From Flavobacterium aerium (GTDB lineage: Bacteria; Bacteroidota; Bacteroidia; Flavobacteriales; Flavobacteriaceae): a stretch of 64,000 bases of DNA. Of this stretch, positions 17,549-27,306 are shown piece by piece. The stretch lies in contig NZ_JARQWR010000012.1 of the NCBI RefSeq assembly GCF_030766725.1, positions 62,001 through 126,000 on the forward strand, given 5' to 3'. Made by a program: the position numbers and the translations under genes. Within the stretch, counting starts at the first letter, position 1, and every line of letters starts with the position of its first letter. A model generated the notes under the pieces. It was not told the origin of the DNA. It ran no database searches and saw nothing but the letters and a program-made list of their open reading frames with translations.

Positions 17549-20272
17549 ATGAGCAATAAAATAGCTTCTCTAGAAAAACTTCAAGAATCTGGTAAAAACA
17601 TTCATCGACTTCCTTTTTCAATTCGAATTTTATTAGAAAATGTACTTCGTAATCATGATGGTTTTGCAATTACAGACAAACATTTAGAAACATTAACAGA
17701 TTGGAATGCTGCTGGTTCTGATGATGAAATCCCATTTAAACCAGCCCGTGTATTAATGCAAGATTTTACAGGCGTACCAGCTGTAGTAGATATTGCTTCC
17801 CTTCGTTCAGAAATGATTCGAAAAGGAGGTGATGGATCAAAAATTAATCCTGCTATTCCAGTAGATTTAGTGATAGACCACTCGGTTCAAGTAGATTATT
17901 TTGGAACAGATTATTCATATAAGAATAATGTTGATTTAGAATACGAACGTAATGCAGAGCGGTATAAGCTTTTAAAATGGGCACAAAAAGAATTAGATAA
18001 CTTTACTGTAGTACCACCGGGAATGGGAATTTGCCATCAGGTGAATTTAGAATATTTGGCAAAAGGTGTTGTTGAACGTGATGGATGGGTTTTTCCAGAT
18101 AGTTTAGTAGGTACGGATTCCCATACACCAATGGTCAATGGTATTGGAGTATTAGGATGGGGTGTTGGAGGTATAGAGGCTGAAGCAGCAATGCTTGGAC
18201 AGCCAATATATTTTTCTTGTCCACAAGTAGTAGGGCTAAAGTTAACAGGGAAGATTCCGCAAGGATGTACGGCAACAGATATGGTTTTGACTATTACGAA
18301 ACTATTGAGAGACTATGGAGTGGTCGGTAAATTTGTAGAGGTTTTTGGGAATGGTTTAGATCATTTGACGGTAACTGACCGAGCTACAATTTCAAATATG
18401 TCTCCAGAGTTTGGATGCACGGTAACCTATTTCCCAATCGATGACCAGACATTGAGTTATATGAAACAAACTGCACGTTCACAAAAACAGATTGATTTAG
18501 TGAAAAGCTATTGTCAGGAAAATTTATTGTGGCGTACTGGGCATGAAGAAATAGAATACTCTCATATTTTAGAATTAGACTTAAATACTTTGGAACCTAC
18601 TGTTTCAGGGCCGAAACGCCCACAAGACAAAATTCTATTGAAAGATTTAAGTCCAAAGTTTACAGAAGTACTGAAAAAAGAATTTTTAAGAGATTATGTT
18701 ACTTTCAATAACCGTCAGGAACATGCTTGGCTAAGTGAAGGTGGTTCTGGGACGGAATTTTTATACCGTACAAATGAAGGACCTACTGAGACAATCGTTG
18801 AGAGACAAAACAATCTGAAATCAGTACGCATAAAAATAAAAAATAAAGAATACATATTGAGCGATGGTAGTATTGCTATTGCAGCGATTACCAGTTGTAC
18901 CAATACTTCGAATCCTGCTGTTATGGTGGGAGCAGGTTTAGTGGCTCGTAAAGCAATTGAAAGAGGATTACGTACAAAATCATGGGTTAAAACCAGTTTA
19001 GCACCAGGATCAAAGGTCGTAACCAATTATTTAGAACGTTCGGGATTATCAGAAGACTTAGAAGCATTGCGATTCCATACCGTAGGATACGGCTGTACTT
19101 CTTGTATTGGGAATAGTGGGCCATTGCCACCGCATATTGCAGAAGCCATTGATAAAAGCGAAATGGTTGTTGCTTCAGTACTTTCTGGAAATAGAAATTT
19201 TGAAGCCCGAGTTCATCCTCAGGTAAAAATGAATTTCTTAATGTCACCAATGTTAGTCGTAGCATTCGCATTAGTAGGTCGAGTAGATATTGATTTGATG
19301 CACGATCCTCTGGATTATGATCCAAATGGAGAACCCGTATATTTAAAAGATATTTGGCCTACACAAGAAGAAATCAATGATGTTATTAAAGAATGCGTAA
19401 AGCGAGAAGATTTTGAAAATGTATACAGTGTCATTTTTGATGGCGATGATGCTTGGAAAGGGCTTGTAGCACCTACAGGAACGCAATATGCATGGGATAA
19501 TCATTCTACTTATATTCAGGAAGCGCCATTCTTTCAAGGATTGGATTTAGTGCCACAGAAAAATGGTGATATTAATAATGCACGAGTATTGCTATTCTTA
19601 GGAGATTCTGTAACTACCGATCATATTTCGCCGGCGGGTTCTTTTGGAGAAGCAACGGCTGCGGGAGATTACTTAATCCATCACGGTGTAGAGAAAAAAG
19701 ATTTTAACTCATACGGCTCTCGTCGTGGAAATCATGAAGTCATGATGCGCGGAACCTTTGCAAATGTGCGAATTAAAAATAAAATTACGGATAAAGTAGG
19801 TGGTTTCTCTCGTTATTTACCAACCAATGAAACCTTAACTGTATATGAAACGGCAATGAAATATGCAGAAGATAAAACACCGCTAATTGTTTTGGCTGGA
19901 AAAGAATATGGAAGTGGATCTTCTAGGGACTGGGCCGCAAAAGGAACAAACCTATTAGGGGTCAAAGCAGTAATTGCAGAAAGCTTTGAACGTATTCACC
20001 GTAGTAATTTAGTTCAGATGGGAATTTTACCTTTGGAATTTCCAGTAGGGCAAACAGCAGAATCATTAGGCTTAACAGGTGAAGAAACTTATTCTATTAC
20101 TGGAATTGCAGATCATCTTACTCCATTTAAAATGATGGAAGTAGTAGCACAAAAAGCTTCGGGAGGAGCAATCAAGTTTTTTGCAAAAGCTCGACTAGAT
20201 GCTGAGATTGAAATTGAATATTATCAAAATGGAGGTATTCTACAATATGTATTGCGTAGCTTTTTAAAATAA
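17549..20272 (+). CDS. acnA: Aconitate hydratase (AcnA type)
   Basis: A 907-aa TCA-cycle enzyme that converts citrate to isocitrate through cis-aconitate. The three cysteines binding the [4Fe-4S] cluster are C450 in TSCTNTSNP and C516 and C519 in GCTSCIGNSGPLP. The swivel domain with GDSVTTDHISPAG and YGSGSSRDWAAKG is complete. The N-terminus is about 20 residues shorter than E. coli AcnA, entering almost directly at the LPFSIRILLENVLR element; no in-frame start upstream would restore it. Single-gene unit followed by its own terminator. Confidence 0.95.
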   Translation: MSNKIASLEKLQESGKNIHRLPFSIRILLENVLRNHDGFAITDKHLETLTDWNAAGSDDEIPFKPARVLMQDFTGVPAVVDIASLRSEMIRKGGDGSKINPAIPVDLVIDHSVQVDYFGTDYSYKNNVDLEYERNAERYKLLKWAQKELDNFTVVPPGMGICHQVNLEYLAKGVVERDGWVFPDSLVGTDSHTPMVNGIGVLGWGVGGIEAEAAMLGQPIYFSCPQVVGLKLTGKIPQGCTATDMVLTITKLLRDYGVVGKFVEVFGNGLDHLTVTDRATISNMSPEFGCTVTYFPIDDQTLSYMKQTARSQKQIDLVKSYCQENLLWRTGHEEIEYSHILELDLNTLEPTVSGPKRPQDKILLKDLSPKFTEVLKKEFLRDYVTFNNRQEHAWLSEGGSGTEFLYRTNEGPTETIVERQNNLKSVRIKIKNKEYILSDGSIAIAAITSCTNTSNPAVMVGAGLVARKAIERGLRTKSWVKTSLAPGSKVVTNYLERSGLSEDLEALRFHTVGYGCTSCIGNSGPLPPHIAEAIDKSEMVVASVLSGNRNFEARVHPQVKMNFLMSPMLVVAFALVGRVDIDLMHDPLDYDPNGEPVYLKDIWPTQEEINDVIKECVKREDFENVYSVIFDGDDAWKGLVAPTGTQYAWDNHSTYIQEAPFFQGLDLVPQKNGDINNARVLLFLGDSVTTDHISPAGSFGEATAAGDYLIHHGVEKKDFNSYGSRRGNHEVMMRGTFANVRIKNKITDKVGGFSRYLPTNETLTVYETAMKYAEDKTPLIVLAGKEYGSGSSRDWAAKGTNLLGVKAVIAESFERIHRSNLVQMGILPLEFPVGQTAESLGLTGEETYSITGIADHLTPFKMMEVVAQKASGGAIKFFAKARLDAEIEIEYYQNGGILQYVLRSFLK

Positions 20273-20279
20273 AAATATA

Positions 20280-20313
20280 AACCCCCGACTGTACTCAATA
20301 GTCGGGGGTTTTC
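20280..20313 (+). terminator. Rho-independent terminator after acnA
   Basis: GC-rich stem ACCCCCGACT / AGTCGGGGGT, loop about 9 nt, then TTTTC. It lies between converging genes. Confidence 0.88.
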
Positions 20314-20328
20314 TATTTACAAGATGGA

Positions 20329-20775
20329 TTATCGGTCAATCTTAATAAAATTTCCTTTTAAATCAAATTCTAAATCTATTCCGTTGCTTAAATCTACATC
20401 GATATCACGGAATCCTCGGTCTATTTTTGTGATAGTCTCCGTAGGATAATTTGTTTTTACGTAAGTCAATATTGCTTTAGGAATAAAAGCAGTTGGAATT
20501 GCTTTATGTTTACCATCCACTTCTTTCCATTCCCCTTTTTTAGTGAATTCTACTTTTGTACCATCCGCTAACATGACCTCATAAGATGTTTTAAATGTAT
20601 CTACATCTTTTGTTGCATGATGAATGGCGTTGTCCTTGAAATGAAGTTTTAAAAATTCAGTGGCAGCTTTAGGAAGTTCAGAATTTTGAATAGGTTGATC
20701 ATCTTGAGCAGACATTGTAAAACTAGCAAGTACTAATAATGCAGTTGCTACTCGGCTAATAAATGATGTTTTCAT
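20329..20775 (-). CDS. Exported PepSY-like (DUF2874-type) protein
   Basis: A 148-aa exported protein. The signal peptide is MKTSFISRVATALLVLASFTMSAQ. Two repeats of the PepSY-like fold follow, each with a helix ending in a motif like LKLHF or VKTNYP and strands such as YEVMLADGTKVEF and DVDLSNGIDLEF, ending in DLKGNFIKID. Such proteins sit in the Bacteroidota periplasm; function unknown. Confidence 0.82.
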   Translation of the reverse strand: MKTSFISRVATALLVLASFTMSAQDDQPIQNSELPKAATEFLKLHFKDNAIHHATKDVDTFKTSYEVMLADGTKVEFTKKGEWKEVDGKHKAIPTAFIPKAILTYVKTNYPTETITKIDRGFRDIDVDLSNGIDLEFDLKGNFIKIDR

Positions 20776-21122
20776 AGTAATTATATTTAAGGTTAAAAAA
20801 AATGTTTAATAAGATTTGAGTCAATTAAGATAAGGAAAATAGGCTAAAATTCCAGCTTAAACTCCTTTTAAGTTAAGATTAATTGACTTCTTTTTTATGT
20901 TCTTCAATTGTTTTTTGAGGTATTGATTATTAATTTCTTGACAAAGCTAAAACCTGATTTAGGAAACAATTAGGAATGAAAATATTTGTTTGCTTAATTA
21001 ATGAAATCTCTGCTTTCTAAGTAAGAGTAATATTGTATTGCCTTTATACATAGTGAATTATGTTTTTGTTGGCATGATGTTTGTTTTGCGAAGTATTATT
21101 TTATTAATAAAATTCATACACT
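20776..21122. other. Intergenic region with an inverted repeat
   Basis: About 350 nt without a gene between two divergent genes. A perfect 10-bp inverted repeat AGTCAATTAA (20819-20828) / TTAATTGACT (20879-20888) surrounds a smaller hairpin (CTTAAA 20856-20861 / TTTAAG 20867-20872). It could be an operator or a structured leader of the PepSY-like gene. No clear TAnnTTTG promoter was found for either gene. Confidence 0.4.
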
Positions 21123-22082
21123 ATGTCCAATCAAAACAATTTACTGAAATTGGGATTATTTTTAATAATAACAATATCTACTGTATCATTTTTCGAGTCT
21201 TGTACCAAAGAGACTGTTCATAATCAAAAAGAAATTATTTTTCCAGATGACAATGATGATAAGGAAGTTCGCAATACTATTATAGCGTATAACATATTCA
21301 ACGATGATGTTTATCTGAATAAAACTTTTCCAATGCCAAGTAATGCACCAGAGTATATGAAAAAAGAAATCTGGGAGAAAGAACAAAAAGCAATTAAAGA
21401 ACATAAGAAAAGATTTAAATTATTTACAGACATTATTCCTGCAGAATATCGAAAGGAAATAACACAACTTACTGTTTTCTATCCAGAAGAAGGATCCAAT
21501 GTATATGCTTATATTGGTGCCCGAAAAAAGAGTTCTTTAAGTCAATTTTCTTTAGGACTTGCCTATGATGTAGAGAGAGGTAAAACACAAATCCCTTCCT
21601 TTTCAGCGCCAGATTATAAGCACAATACATTAGGTTACGATATGACAACCTATGCTATGATTCATGAATTTGGACATTATATAACAAAAAATAAAACACA
21701 GGAGTATTTGAATTATTTTCCTCAAAACGATAGCTATGGAGGAATATATAAAGAGGGTTCATTTATTAAACAAATGACAGTTATTTCTTGGAAAAAAGTT
21801 TCAGAACTACCCAATGAGATATTGATGTCTATGAATCCCAGTAAGATTTTTAATGCTTTACCAGGAGAGTTTGTAAGTGCTTATGCTTGTTCTTCAATGG
21901 ATGAAGATGGAGCGGAGACATTTACCCATTTTGTGTTATTAAATGATAAACCGGAAGATGTAGATGGGAAGAGTAAAAAAATACTTCTTTTCTATAATGA
22001 CCCAGAAATGATGAAAATAAGAGATGGGATTAGACAAAATTTACAAAAATTAGGAATTGTACCCGGTACACCTAATATGTAA
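21123..22082 (+). CDS. Putative zinc metallopeptidase lipoprotein
   Basis: A 319-aa predicted lipoprotein. An N-terminal hydrophobic helix leads to the lipobox FFESC. The zinc-binding HExxH motif is HEFGH at about residue 181, with a downstream acidic region (GEFVSAYACSSMDEDGAETF) that could give the third ligand. This pattern resembles the putative zinc-binding metallopeptidases common in Bacteroidota (Peptidase_Mx1 type). Probably attached to an outer membrane leaflet; substrate unknown. Confidence 0.75.
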   Translation: MSNQNNLLKLGLFLIITISTVSFFESCTKETVHNQKEIIFPDDNDDKEVRNTIIAYNIFNDDVYLNKTFPMPSNAPEYMKKEIWEKEQKAIKEHKKRFKLFTDIIPAEYRKEITQLTVFYPEEGSNVYAYIGARKKSSLSQFSLGLAYDVERGKTQIPSFSAPDYKHNTLGYDMTTYAMIHEFGHYITKNKTQEYLNYFPQNDSYGGIYKEGSFIKQMTVISWKKVSELPNEILMSMNPSKIFNALPGEFVSAYACSSMDEDGAETFTHFVLLNDKPEDVDGKSKKILLFYNDPEMMKIRDGIRQNLQKLGIVPGTPNM

Positions 22083-22101
22083 TTTGAATAATTAAATTTT
22101 A

Positions 22102-22136
22102 AAACGAGGTCTACATATTAGATCTCGTTTTTTTTT
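22102..22136 (+). terminator. Rho-independent terminator between converging genes
   Basis: Stem AACGAGGTCT / AGATCTCGTT with one G-T pair, loop ACATATT, then a T run. Confidence 0.85.
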
Positions 22137-22145
22137 GAAAAATTA

Positions 22146-23414
22146 TTAGATTGGAAATGTAATCTCAAATTCATGCCCATTATTATAGTTGTATAGTATA
22201 ACTAAGCTATAGCTAACAATAATGGAACGAACAATAGCTAAGCCTAATCCTGTAGATTGAGCATGAGTAGTATGGCGATAAAAACGATTATAGATATATT
22301 CTGGATTTAGGGGCATATTTGGACTACTATTTTTTATTTTAAAACTAGTATTCGAAATAGTAATTTCAATGAATCCTTCAGGATAATTATGATTTAATGC
22401 ATTTTTTAATAAATTGCTAATTAGGGTAGAAGCAAGCCCTTTATTCATTTTGAAATTTAGCAAACCTATTTCAGCAATAGAAATGGTTACTTTTTTATAA
22501 GCAGATAAATCGGAAAAATCTTCAACTAAATCATGTGTCAGTGTATTGAAATTAACAACCTCTTCGTCTGTGAATTGCTGGTTTTCAATTCGGGACAACA
22601 TCAATAAAGATTTGTTTAATCGAATTAACCGGCTAATTGTTTCGCTAATCTGACCAATTTCAACCATCTGTTCTTCGGTTATGGCATTATTTTCGGCAAA
22701 AAGTTCAAGCTTATTAATGGTAATGGCTAATGGAGTTTGTAATTCATGTGCTGCATTTTCTATGAATTGTTTTTGACTGGAATAAATAATTTCATTACGC
22801 TGCAACATTTTTTCAATTGCGGCTCCAAGTTCTTTAAACTCATTGACAGGAGACGGAGGTGCTTGAAAATGATGTCCAGTACCCAATTTGAAATCCTGTA
22901 ATTTTAAGAGTAAAAGATGAAATGATTTCCATACTCGTTTTAAAACCCAATGATTTACAGCAAGAATACTAATAACAAGCATTCCGTATAAAGCAATTAA
23001 AGCAATTAATAAATCTTCCATTAATTCATCTTCTTCGACGATTGAGGCTCGGATTTGTAAAAGATGAGGTTGCCCTTTGGCATCATTGAAAACTGTTTTA
23101 AGGATGCGTACCGGTTGGTAATCATCATCATATTCCATGAAATGCATGGTGCTGATGAGTTCATCTTTATAGGAATAGTTTCCTTTAGGTAAGGGAGTAA
23201 TGATGTATTGGTTGGCACCGTATTCTGGAGTATCGAGGAGCTTAGGGTTTTTAAATGTTTCACGGATAATAATGATTTTAGAATTTTTCAAACCATCATT
23301 AATATTATCATATACTTCATCCAATATTACGAGATAGAATAAACTAGCCCATAATGCAATTACTGCGAGTAATGCAATTACCAGATAACGAAGAGTATAA
23401 TATTGTAATTTCAT
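22146..23414 (-). CDS. Membrane sensor histidine kinase
   Basis: A 422-aa sensor with two transmembrane helices (about 10-30 and 136-155) around a periplasmic domain of about 100 residues. The phosphoacceptor box is ENAAHELQTPLAI, and the ATPase domain has an N box (NLLKNALNHN) and a G2-like TGLGLAIVRS. It is degenerate at G1, where the usual DNG reads NSSPN. The start overlaps the response regulator stop by one base (TAATG), so the pair is co-translated. Confidence 0.9.
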   Translation of the reverse strand: MKLQYYTLRYLVIALLAVIALWASLFYLVILDEVYDNINDGLKNSKIIIIRETFKNPKLLDTPEYGANQYIITPLPKGNYSYKDELISTMHFMEYDDDYQPVRILKTVFNDAKGQPHLLQIRASIVEEDELMEDLLIALIALYGMLVISILAVNHWVLKRVWKSFHLLLLKLQDFKLGTGHHFQAPPSPVNEFKELGAAIEKMLQRNEIIYSSQKQFIENAAHELQTPLAITINKLELFAENNAITEEQMVEIGQISETISRLIRLNKSLLMLSRIENQQFTDEEVVNFNTLTHDLVEDFSDLSAYKKVTISIAEIGLLNFKMNKGLASTLISNLLKNALNHNYPEGFIEITISNTSFKIKNSSPNMPLNPEYIYNRFYRHTTHAQSTGLGLAIVRSIIVSYSLVILYNYNNGHEFEITFPI

Positions 23415-24088
23415 TATGATGTCATTTTATAACCAATTCCATATACAGCCTGTATTTCTATAATAGCATTGATGTCTTTTAGTTTTTTTCGTAAATTTTT
23501 TATTTGGGAATAAACAAAATCTAAGTTATCTGCTTGATCCGTATGATCTCCCCAAACAAATTCAGCAATAGCAGTTTTATTAATTAGTCGATTTGGATTA
23601 ATGATGAAATAATACAATAAATCAAATTCTTTTCGATTGAGCAGTAATGGTTTATCATCCACAACAACCGTTCTTAATTCTGGAGAAAGAATAATATTAT
23701 TCCATGTAATTACAGTGTCTCCATCATGGTTTTTTCTCCGAATAGAAGATTTAATACGAGCATGTAATTCAGCTAAATGAAAAGGTTTTGTTAAGTAGTC
23801 ATCTGCGCCAAGATCAAGACCTTTTACTTTATCATCTACAGAGTCTTTGGCGGAAATAATAATGAGTGCTGCTTTCTTTTTAATTGTTTTTATTTCACGA
23901 AGTAAATCTAGACCATTTCCATCTGGAAGCATAATGTCAATCAAGATGCAATCATATTCAAAGGCTACAATTTTATCTAAACCAGTAAAGTAATTTGAAG
24001 CAGTTTCAACAATATATTTTTCTTTTTCAAGTGATTGTTGCATCACTTGTTGTAATCCAGGTTCGTCCTCAATGATTAATATTTTCAT
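23414..24088 (-). CDS. OmpR-family response regulator
   Basis: A 224-aa two-domain regulator. The frame is open further upstream, but the ATG at 24088 (MKILIIEDEPG) is the natural receiver start. The phosphoacceptor is the aspartate in CILIDIMLPDG and the lysine is in DYLTKPFH. The C-terminal winged helix has LLNRKEFDLLYYFI and AVYGIGYKM. It is cognate to the kinase that follows directly. It lies 67 nt downstream of a peptide-binding lipoprotein gene and may control it. Confidence 0.92.
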   Translation of the reverse strand: MKILIIEDEPGLQQVMQQSLEKEKYIVETASNYFTGLDKIVAFEYDCILIDIMLPDGNGLDLLREIKTIKKKAALIIISAKDSVDDKVKGLDLGADDYLTKPFHLAELHARIKSSIRRKNHDGDTVITWNNIILSPELRTVVVDDKPLLLNRKEFDLLYYFIINPNRLINKTAIAEFVWGDHTDQADNLDFVYSQIKNLRKKLKDINAIIEIQAVYGIGYKMTS

Positions 24089-24155
24089 TTTGAAGTGGCT
24101 ATTAAAATTATAAATGTTGGCTAAGATCCAATACAATATTGGAAACATTTAGGAA

Positions 24156-25775
24156 TTAAAACTCTTCTGATTTTGTTTTTTTAACCCTTTTTAAATTTAA
24201 TAAATTCAAAGGATTAATACTAAGACCCTCAATGTTTTTTCTGGAAAAACGAGCTACTTTATCATAGAAAAGTGGAATAATGGGTGCTTCTTTCATTACT
24301 AAGACATCCATTTTTTGATATAAAGCATAACGCTTTTCATTGTCGGTTTCTAGAAAGGCTTGTTCATACCATTGATCAAATTGTGCATTTTTAAAATGAG
24401 TATAATTTGGACCATTAGGGGTGAAGTTTTTACTATAAAACAATGATAAATAATTCTCAGCATCAGGGTAATCAGCAATCCAACTTGCTCTGAAGAAAGA
24501 TACTTTCCCAGTTGCAATTGCTTGGCGCAAAGTAGAAGGAGGATTTACATCGACTTGAACATCCAATCCTATTTTTTGCCATTCCCGTTGTAAGAACTCT
24601 GCAATATCTACATACGAGCCGTTAGTACTTAATGTGATTTTGGGTTTCACTTGGTGCGTATCATTCAAATAACTTTTAATTAAAGCTTTCGCTTTTTCAG
24701 GCTCATAATCATATCCTTTCAAATTATTGAAGCTGGGTAAGCCATTTGGAATTATTCCGTTGGTGGCAGGTGTTCCCATGTTATTCCTAAGATAAGTAAT
24801 TAACTTTTGTCGGTCAAAACCATAGTTCATCGCCTGACGAATACGTACATCAAGCACCGCTTTATCACTACCATCCATTCTAAATCCTAGATATTCGGTA
24901 TTTAGATAGGGACCAGTAATCATATTGACGGTGTTTCTGTATTTTGGTGCCAATTCTCCTTTTTGAGTTAGTATCTCATCTTTATAAGAGGGATCTAGTC
25001 CAGATACAAAGTCTAATTTTCCTTGAATAAATTGTAAAAAACCACTTTGTTTATCCGGTAAAAAAGTAATTGCTACTGCTTCAAGATAAGGAAGTTGAAT
25101 GCCTTGCTTATCTTTTTCAAAATATATTGGGTTTCTACGTAAAACCAATTTCACATTCTCTTCCCAAAGTTTGAATTGGAAAGGGCCGGTACCAATAGGG
25201 TGGGAACGAAAATCATTGTTTTTATCCTCAATAACCTCTTTTGGAACAACAGAAGCATATTTCATAGACAATAAACCTAGAAATGCAGGGAAAGGTTTCG
25301 ATAATTGAATTTGAAATATAGAATCATTAATGGCCTTGAATTCAGAAACATTTTGCAATACCCAACGACCAGGTGAAGCAATTTGATCATCCAATAAACG
25401 GTTGAAGCTATATTCAAAATCTTTAGCTATTACGGTGCGAGTACTATCTTGACCAAAAGCAATGTGTTTTTGAAAATTAATGTTTTTCTTTAAAAGAAAA
25501 GTATATGTTTTTCCATCTTCAGAAAGAGTCCAGGAAGAAGCTAGATCCGGTTGAATATGAAGACTATCATCCAATTGAACTAAACCGTTAAAAATTTGGT
25601 TACACACCCAAATATTCGATTGTGTTTTAGCAAAAACCGGATCCAATGAGGTTACATTTGCACTTTCATTATAACGAAAAACGAATTGATCGCGGTTTTC
25701 TTCTCGTGTTTTTGAGCAGGAAAGTAAAATTGTTGTAATGCAAAACGCTGATATAAAATAAATTAATGATTTCAT
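24156..25775 (-). CDS. Peptide ABC transporter substrate-binding lipoprotein (SBP_bac_5)
   Basis: A 539-aa lipoprotein with lipobox LLSC. It has the family-5 binding-protein features: TSLDPVFAKTQ, DLASSWTLSEDGKTYTFLL, the PIGTGPFQF motif and RQAMNYGFDRQKL. OppA-type proteins capture oligopeptides in the periplasm. No permease or ATPase gene is next to it, so it must pair with a transporter encoded elsewhere or have a sensing role with the downstream two-component genes. Confidence 0.88.
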   Translation of the reverse strand: MKSLIYFISAFCITTILLSCSKTREENRDQFVFRYNESANVTSLDPVFAKTQSNIWVCNQIFNGLVQLDDSLHIQPDLASSWTLSEDGKTYTFLLKKNINFQKHIAFGQDSTRTVIAKDFEYSFNRLLDDQIASPGRWVLQNVSEFKAINDSIFQIQLSKPFPAFLGLLSMKYASVVPKEVIEDKNNDFRSHPIGTGPFQFKLWEENVKLVLRRNPIYFEKDKQGIQLPYLEAVAITFLPDKQSGFLQFIQGKLDFVSGLDPSYKDEILTQKGELAPKYRNTVNMITGPYLNTEYLGFRMDGSDKAVLDVRIRQAMNYGFDRQKLITYLRNNMGTPATNGIIPNGLPSFNNLKGYDYEPEKAKALIKSYLNDTHQVKPKITLSTNGSYVDIAEFLQREWQKIGLDVQVDVNPPSTLRQAIATGKVSFFRASWIADYPDAENYLSLFYSKNFTPNGPNYTHFKNAQFDQWYEQAFLETDNEKRYALYQKMDVLVMKEAPIIPLFYDKVARFSRKNIEGLSINPLNLLNLKRVKKTKSEEF

Positions 25776-25906
25776 TTAACCAATTTTTGTGTGTAAATTT
25801 GCACTCTCATTTGAGTAATGTAAATATAGATAAATTTAATGGCTATATTGAATAGTAAAACCGCAGGAATACAACGGGACTAGACTCGAAGAAATGAATG
25901 GATTTT

Positions 25907-27235
25907 ATGGAAAATAAAAAAAGAGTTGCCTTTTATACTTTAGGATGTAAACTGAATTTTTCAGAAACATCAACGATTGCACGTAATTTCAAAGACGAAG
26001 GTTTCGACCATGTAGAATTTGAAGACGTAGCCGATATTTATGTAATCAATACCTGTTCCGTAACGGAGAATGCCGATAAACAATTTAAGCAGGTTGTAAA
26101 GAAAGCCTTAAAGAATAACGATAAAGCCTTTGTAGCTGCTGTAGGCTGCTATGCCCAGTTGAAACCAGAAGAATTAGCTTCGGTAGATGGAGTAGATTTA
26201 GTATTGGGAGCCACAGAGAAATTCAAGATTACCGATTATATCAATGATTTATCGAAGAACGATTTTGGAGAAGTGCACTCTTGTGAAATTTCAGAAGCCG
26301 ATTTCTATGTAGGAAGTTATTCTATTGGCGATCGTACCCGTGCATTCCTAAAAGTACAGGATGGATGTGATTACAAATGTACTTATTGTACAATTCCACT
26401 AGCAAGGGGAATTTCACGTAGTGATACGATGGATAATGTATTGAAAAATGCAAAAGAAATATCAGAGCAAAACATTAAAGAAATTGTATTAACTGGTGTT
26501 AATATAGGAGATTATGGTAAGGGAGAATTTGGAAACAAAAAGCACGAACATACCTTCTATGAACTAGTAACAGCTTTGGATAAAGTAGAAGGAATTGAAC
26601 GTCTACGTATTTCATCGATTGAACCCAATCTACTGAAAAATGAAACGATAGAGTTTGTCTCAAAAAGCCGAACTTTTGTACCACATTTCCATATTCCATT
26701 GCAATCAGGAAGCAATGCTATTTTACGATTAATGAAACGTCGATACATGCGTGAATTGTACATAGAACGTGTGGCAAAGATTAGAGAAGTAATGCCCGAT
26801 GCCTGTATTGGAGTTGATGTTATTGTTGGTTTTCCAGGAGAGACTGAAGAACACTTTTTAGAAACATACCATTTCTTAAACGATTTAGATATTTCCTATT
26901 TACATGTCTTTACTTATTCAGAACGTGACAATACGGAAGCGGCTGTAATGGGTGGAGGAGTACCGTTGAATGTACGTAGTAAACGCAGTAAAATGTTACG
27001 TGGATTATCCGTGAAAAAACGTCGTGCATTTTATGAAAGCCAAATAGGGAAAAATAAAACAGTCCTTTTTGAAAGTGAAAACAAAGAAGGATACATTCAT
27101 GGGTTCACAGAGAACTATGTGAAAGTAAAAACACCATGGAATCCAGAATTAGTGAATACACTTCACGATATACACTTAACAAAAATTGATGAAGATGGTA
27201 CAGTCCGAATGGAATTTAATGTTGTAACAGCCTAA
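25907..27235 (+). CDS. mtaB: tRNA t6A37 methylthiotransferase MtaB
   Basis: A 442-aa radical-SAM enzyme that converts t6A to ms2t6A at position 37 of tRNAs. The N-terminal UPF0004 domain has YTLGCKLNFSE and NTCSVTENAD, the radical-SAM cluster motif is CDYKCTYC, and a C-terminal TRAM-like domain is present. The ATG at 25907 (MENKKRVAFYT) matches the usual family start; an in-frame ATG at 25898 adds three residues. A -7-like TAAATTTG (25794-25801) lies about 100 nt upstream. Confidence 0.92.
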   Translation: MENKKRVAFYTLGCKLNFSETSTIARNFKDEGFDHVEFEDVADIYVINTCSVTENADKQFKQVVKKALKNNDKAFVAAVGCYAQLKPEELASVDGVDLVLGATEKFKITDYINDLSKNDFGEVHSCEISEADFYVGSYSIGDRTRAFLKVQDGCDYKCTYCTIPLARGISRSDTMDNVLKNAKEISEQNIKEIVLTGVNIGDYGKGEFGNKKHEHTFYELVTALDKVEGIERLRISSIEPNLLKNETIEFVSKSRTFVPHFHIPLQSGSNAILRLMKRRYMRELYIERVAKIREVMPDACIGVDVIVGFPGETEEHFLETYHFLNDLDISYLHVFTYSERDNTEAAVMGGGVPLNVRSKRSKMLRGLSVKKRRAFYESQIGKNKTVLFESENKEGYIHGFTENYVKVKTPWNPELVNTLHDIHLTKIDEDGTVRMEFNVVTA

Positions 27236-27253
27236 TCAGTTACCTATAATATA

Positions 27254-27288
27254 AAAACGCCCTGATCGATAGATTAGGGCGTTTTTTA
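27254..27288 (+). terminator. Rho-independent terminator after mtaB
   Basis: Stem AACGCCCT (27256-27263) / AGGGCGTT (27276-27283) followed by a T run; lies between converging genes. Confidence 0.82.
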
Positions 27289-27306
27289 TATACAATAGAT
27301 TCCGAA

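Noticed and set aside
21038..21223. 61-aa frame overlapping the start of the metallopeptidase gene
   Set aside because: It overlaps a gene with a convincing lipobox and HExxH motif, and has no own signal or motif beyond random AT-rich hydrophobicity.
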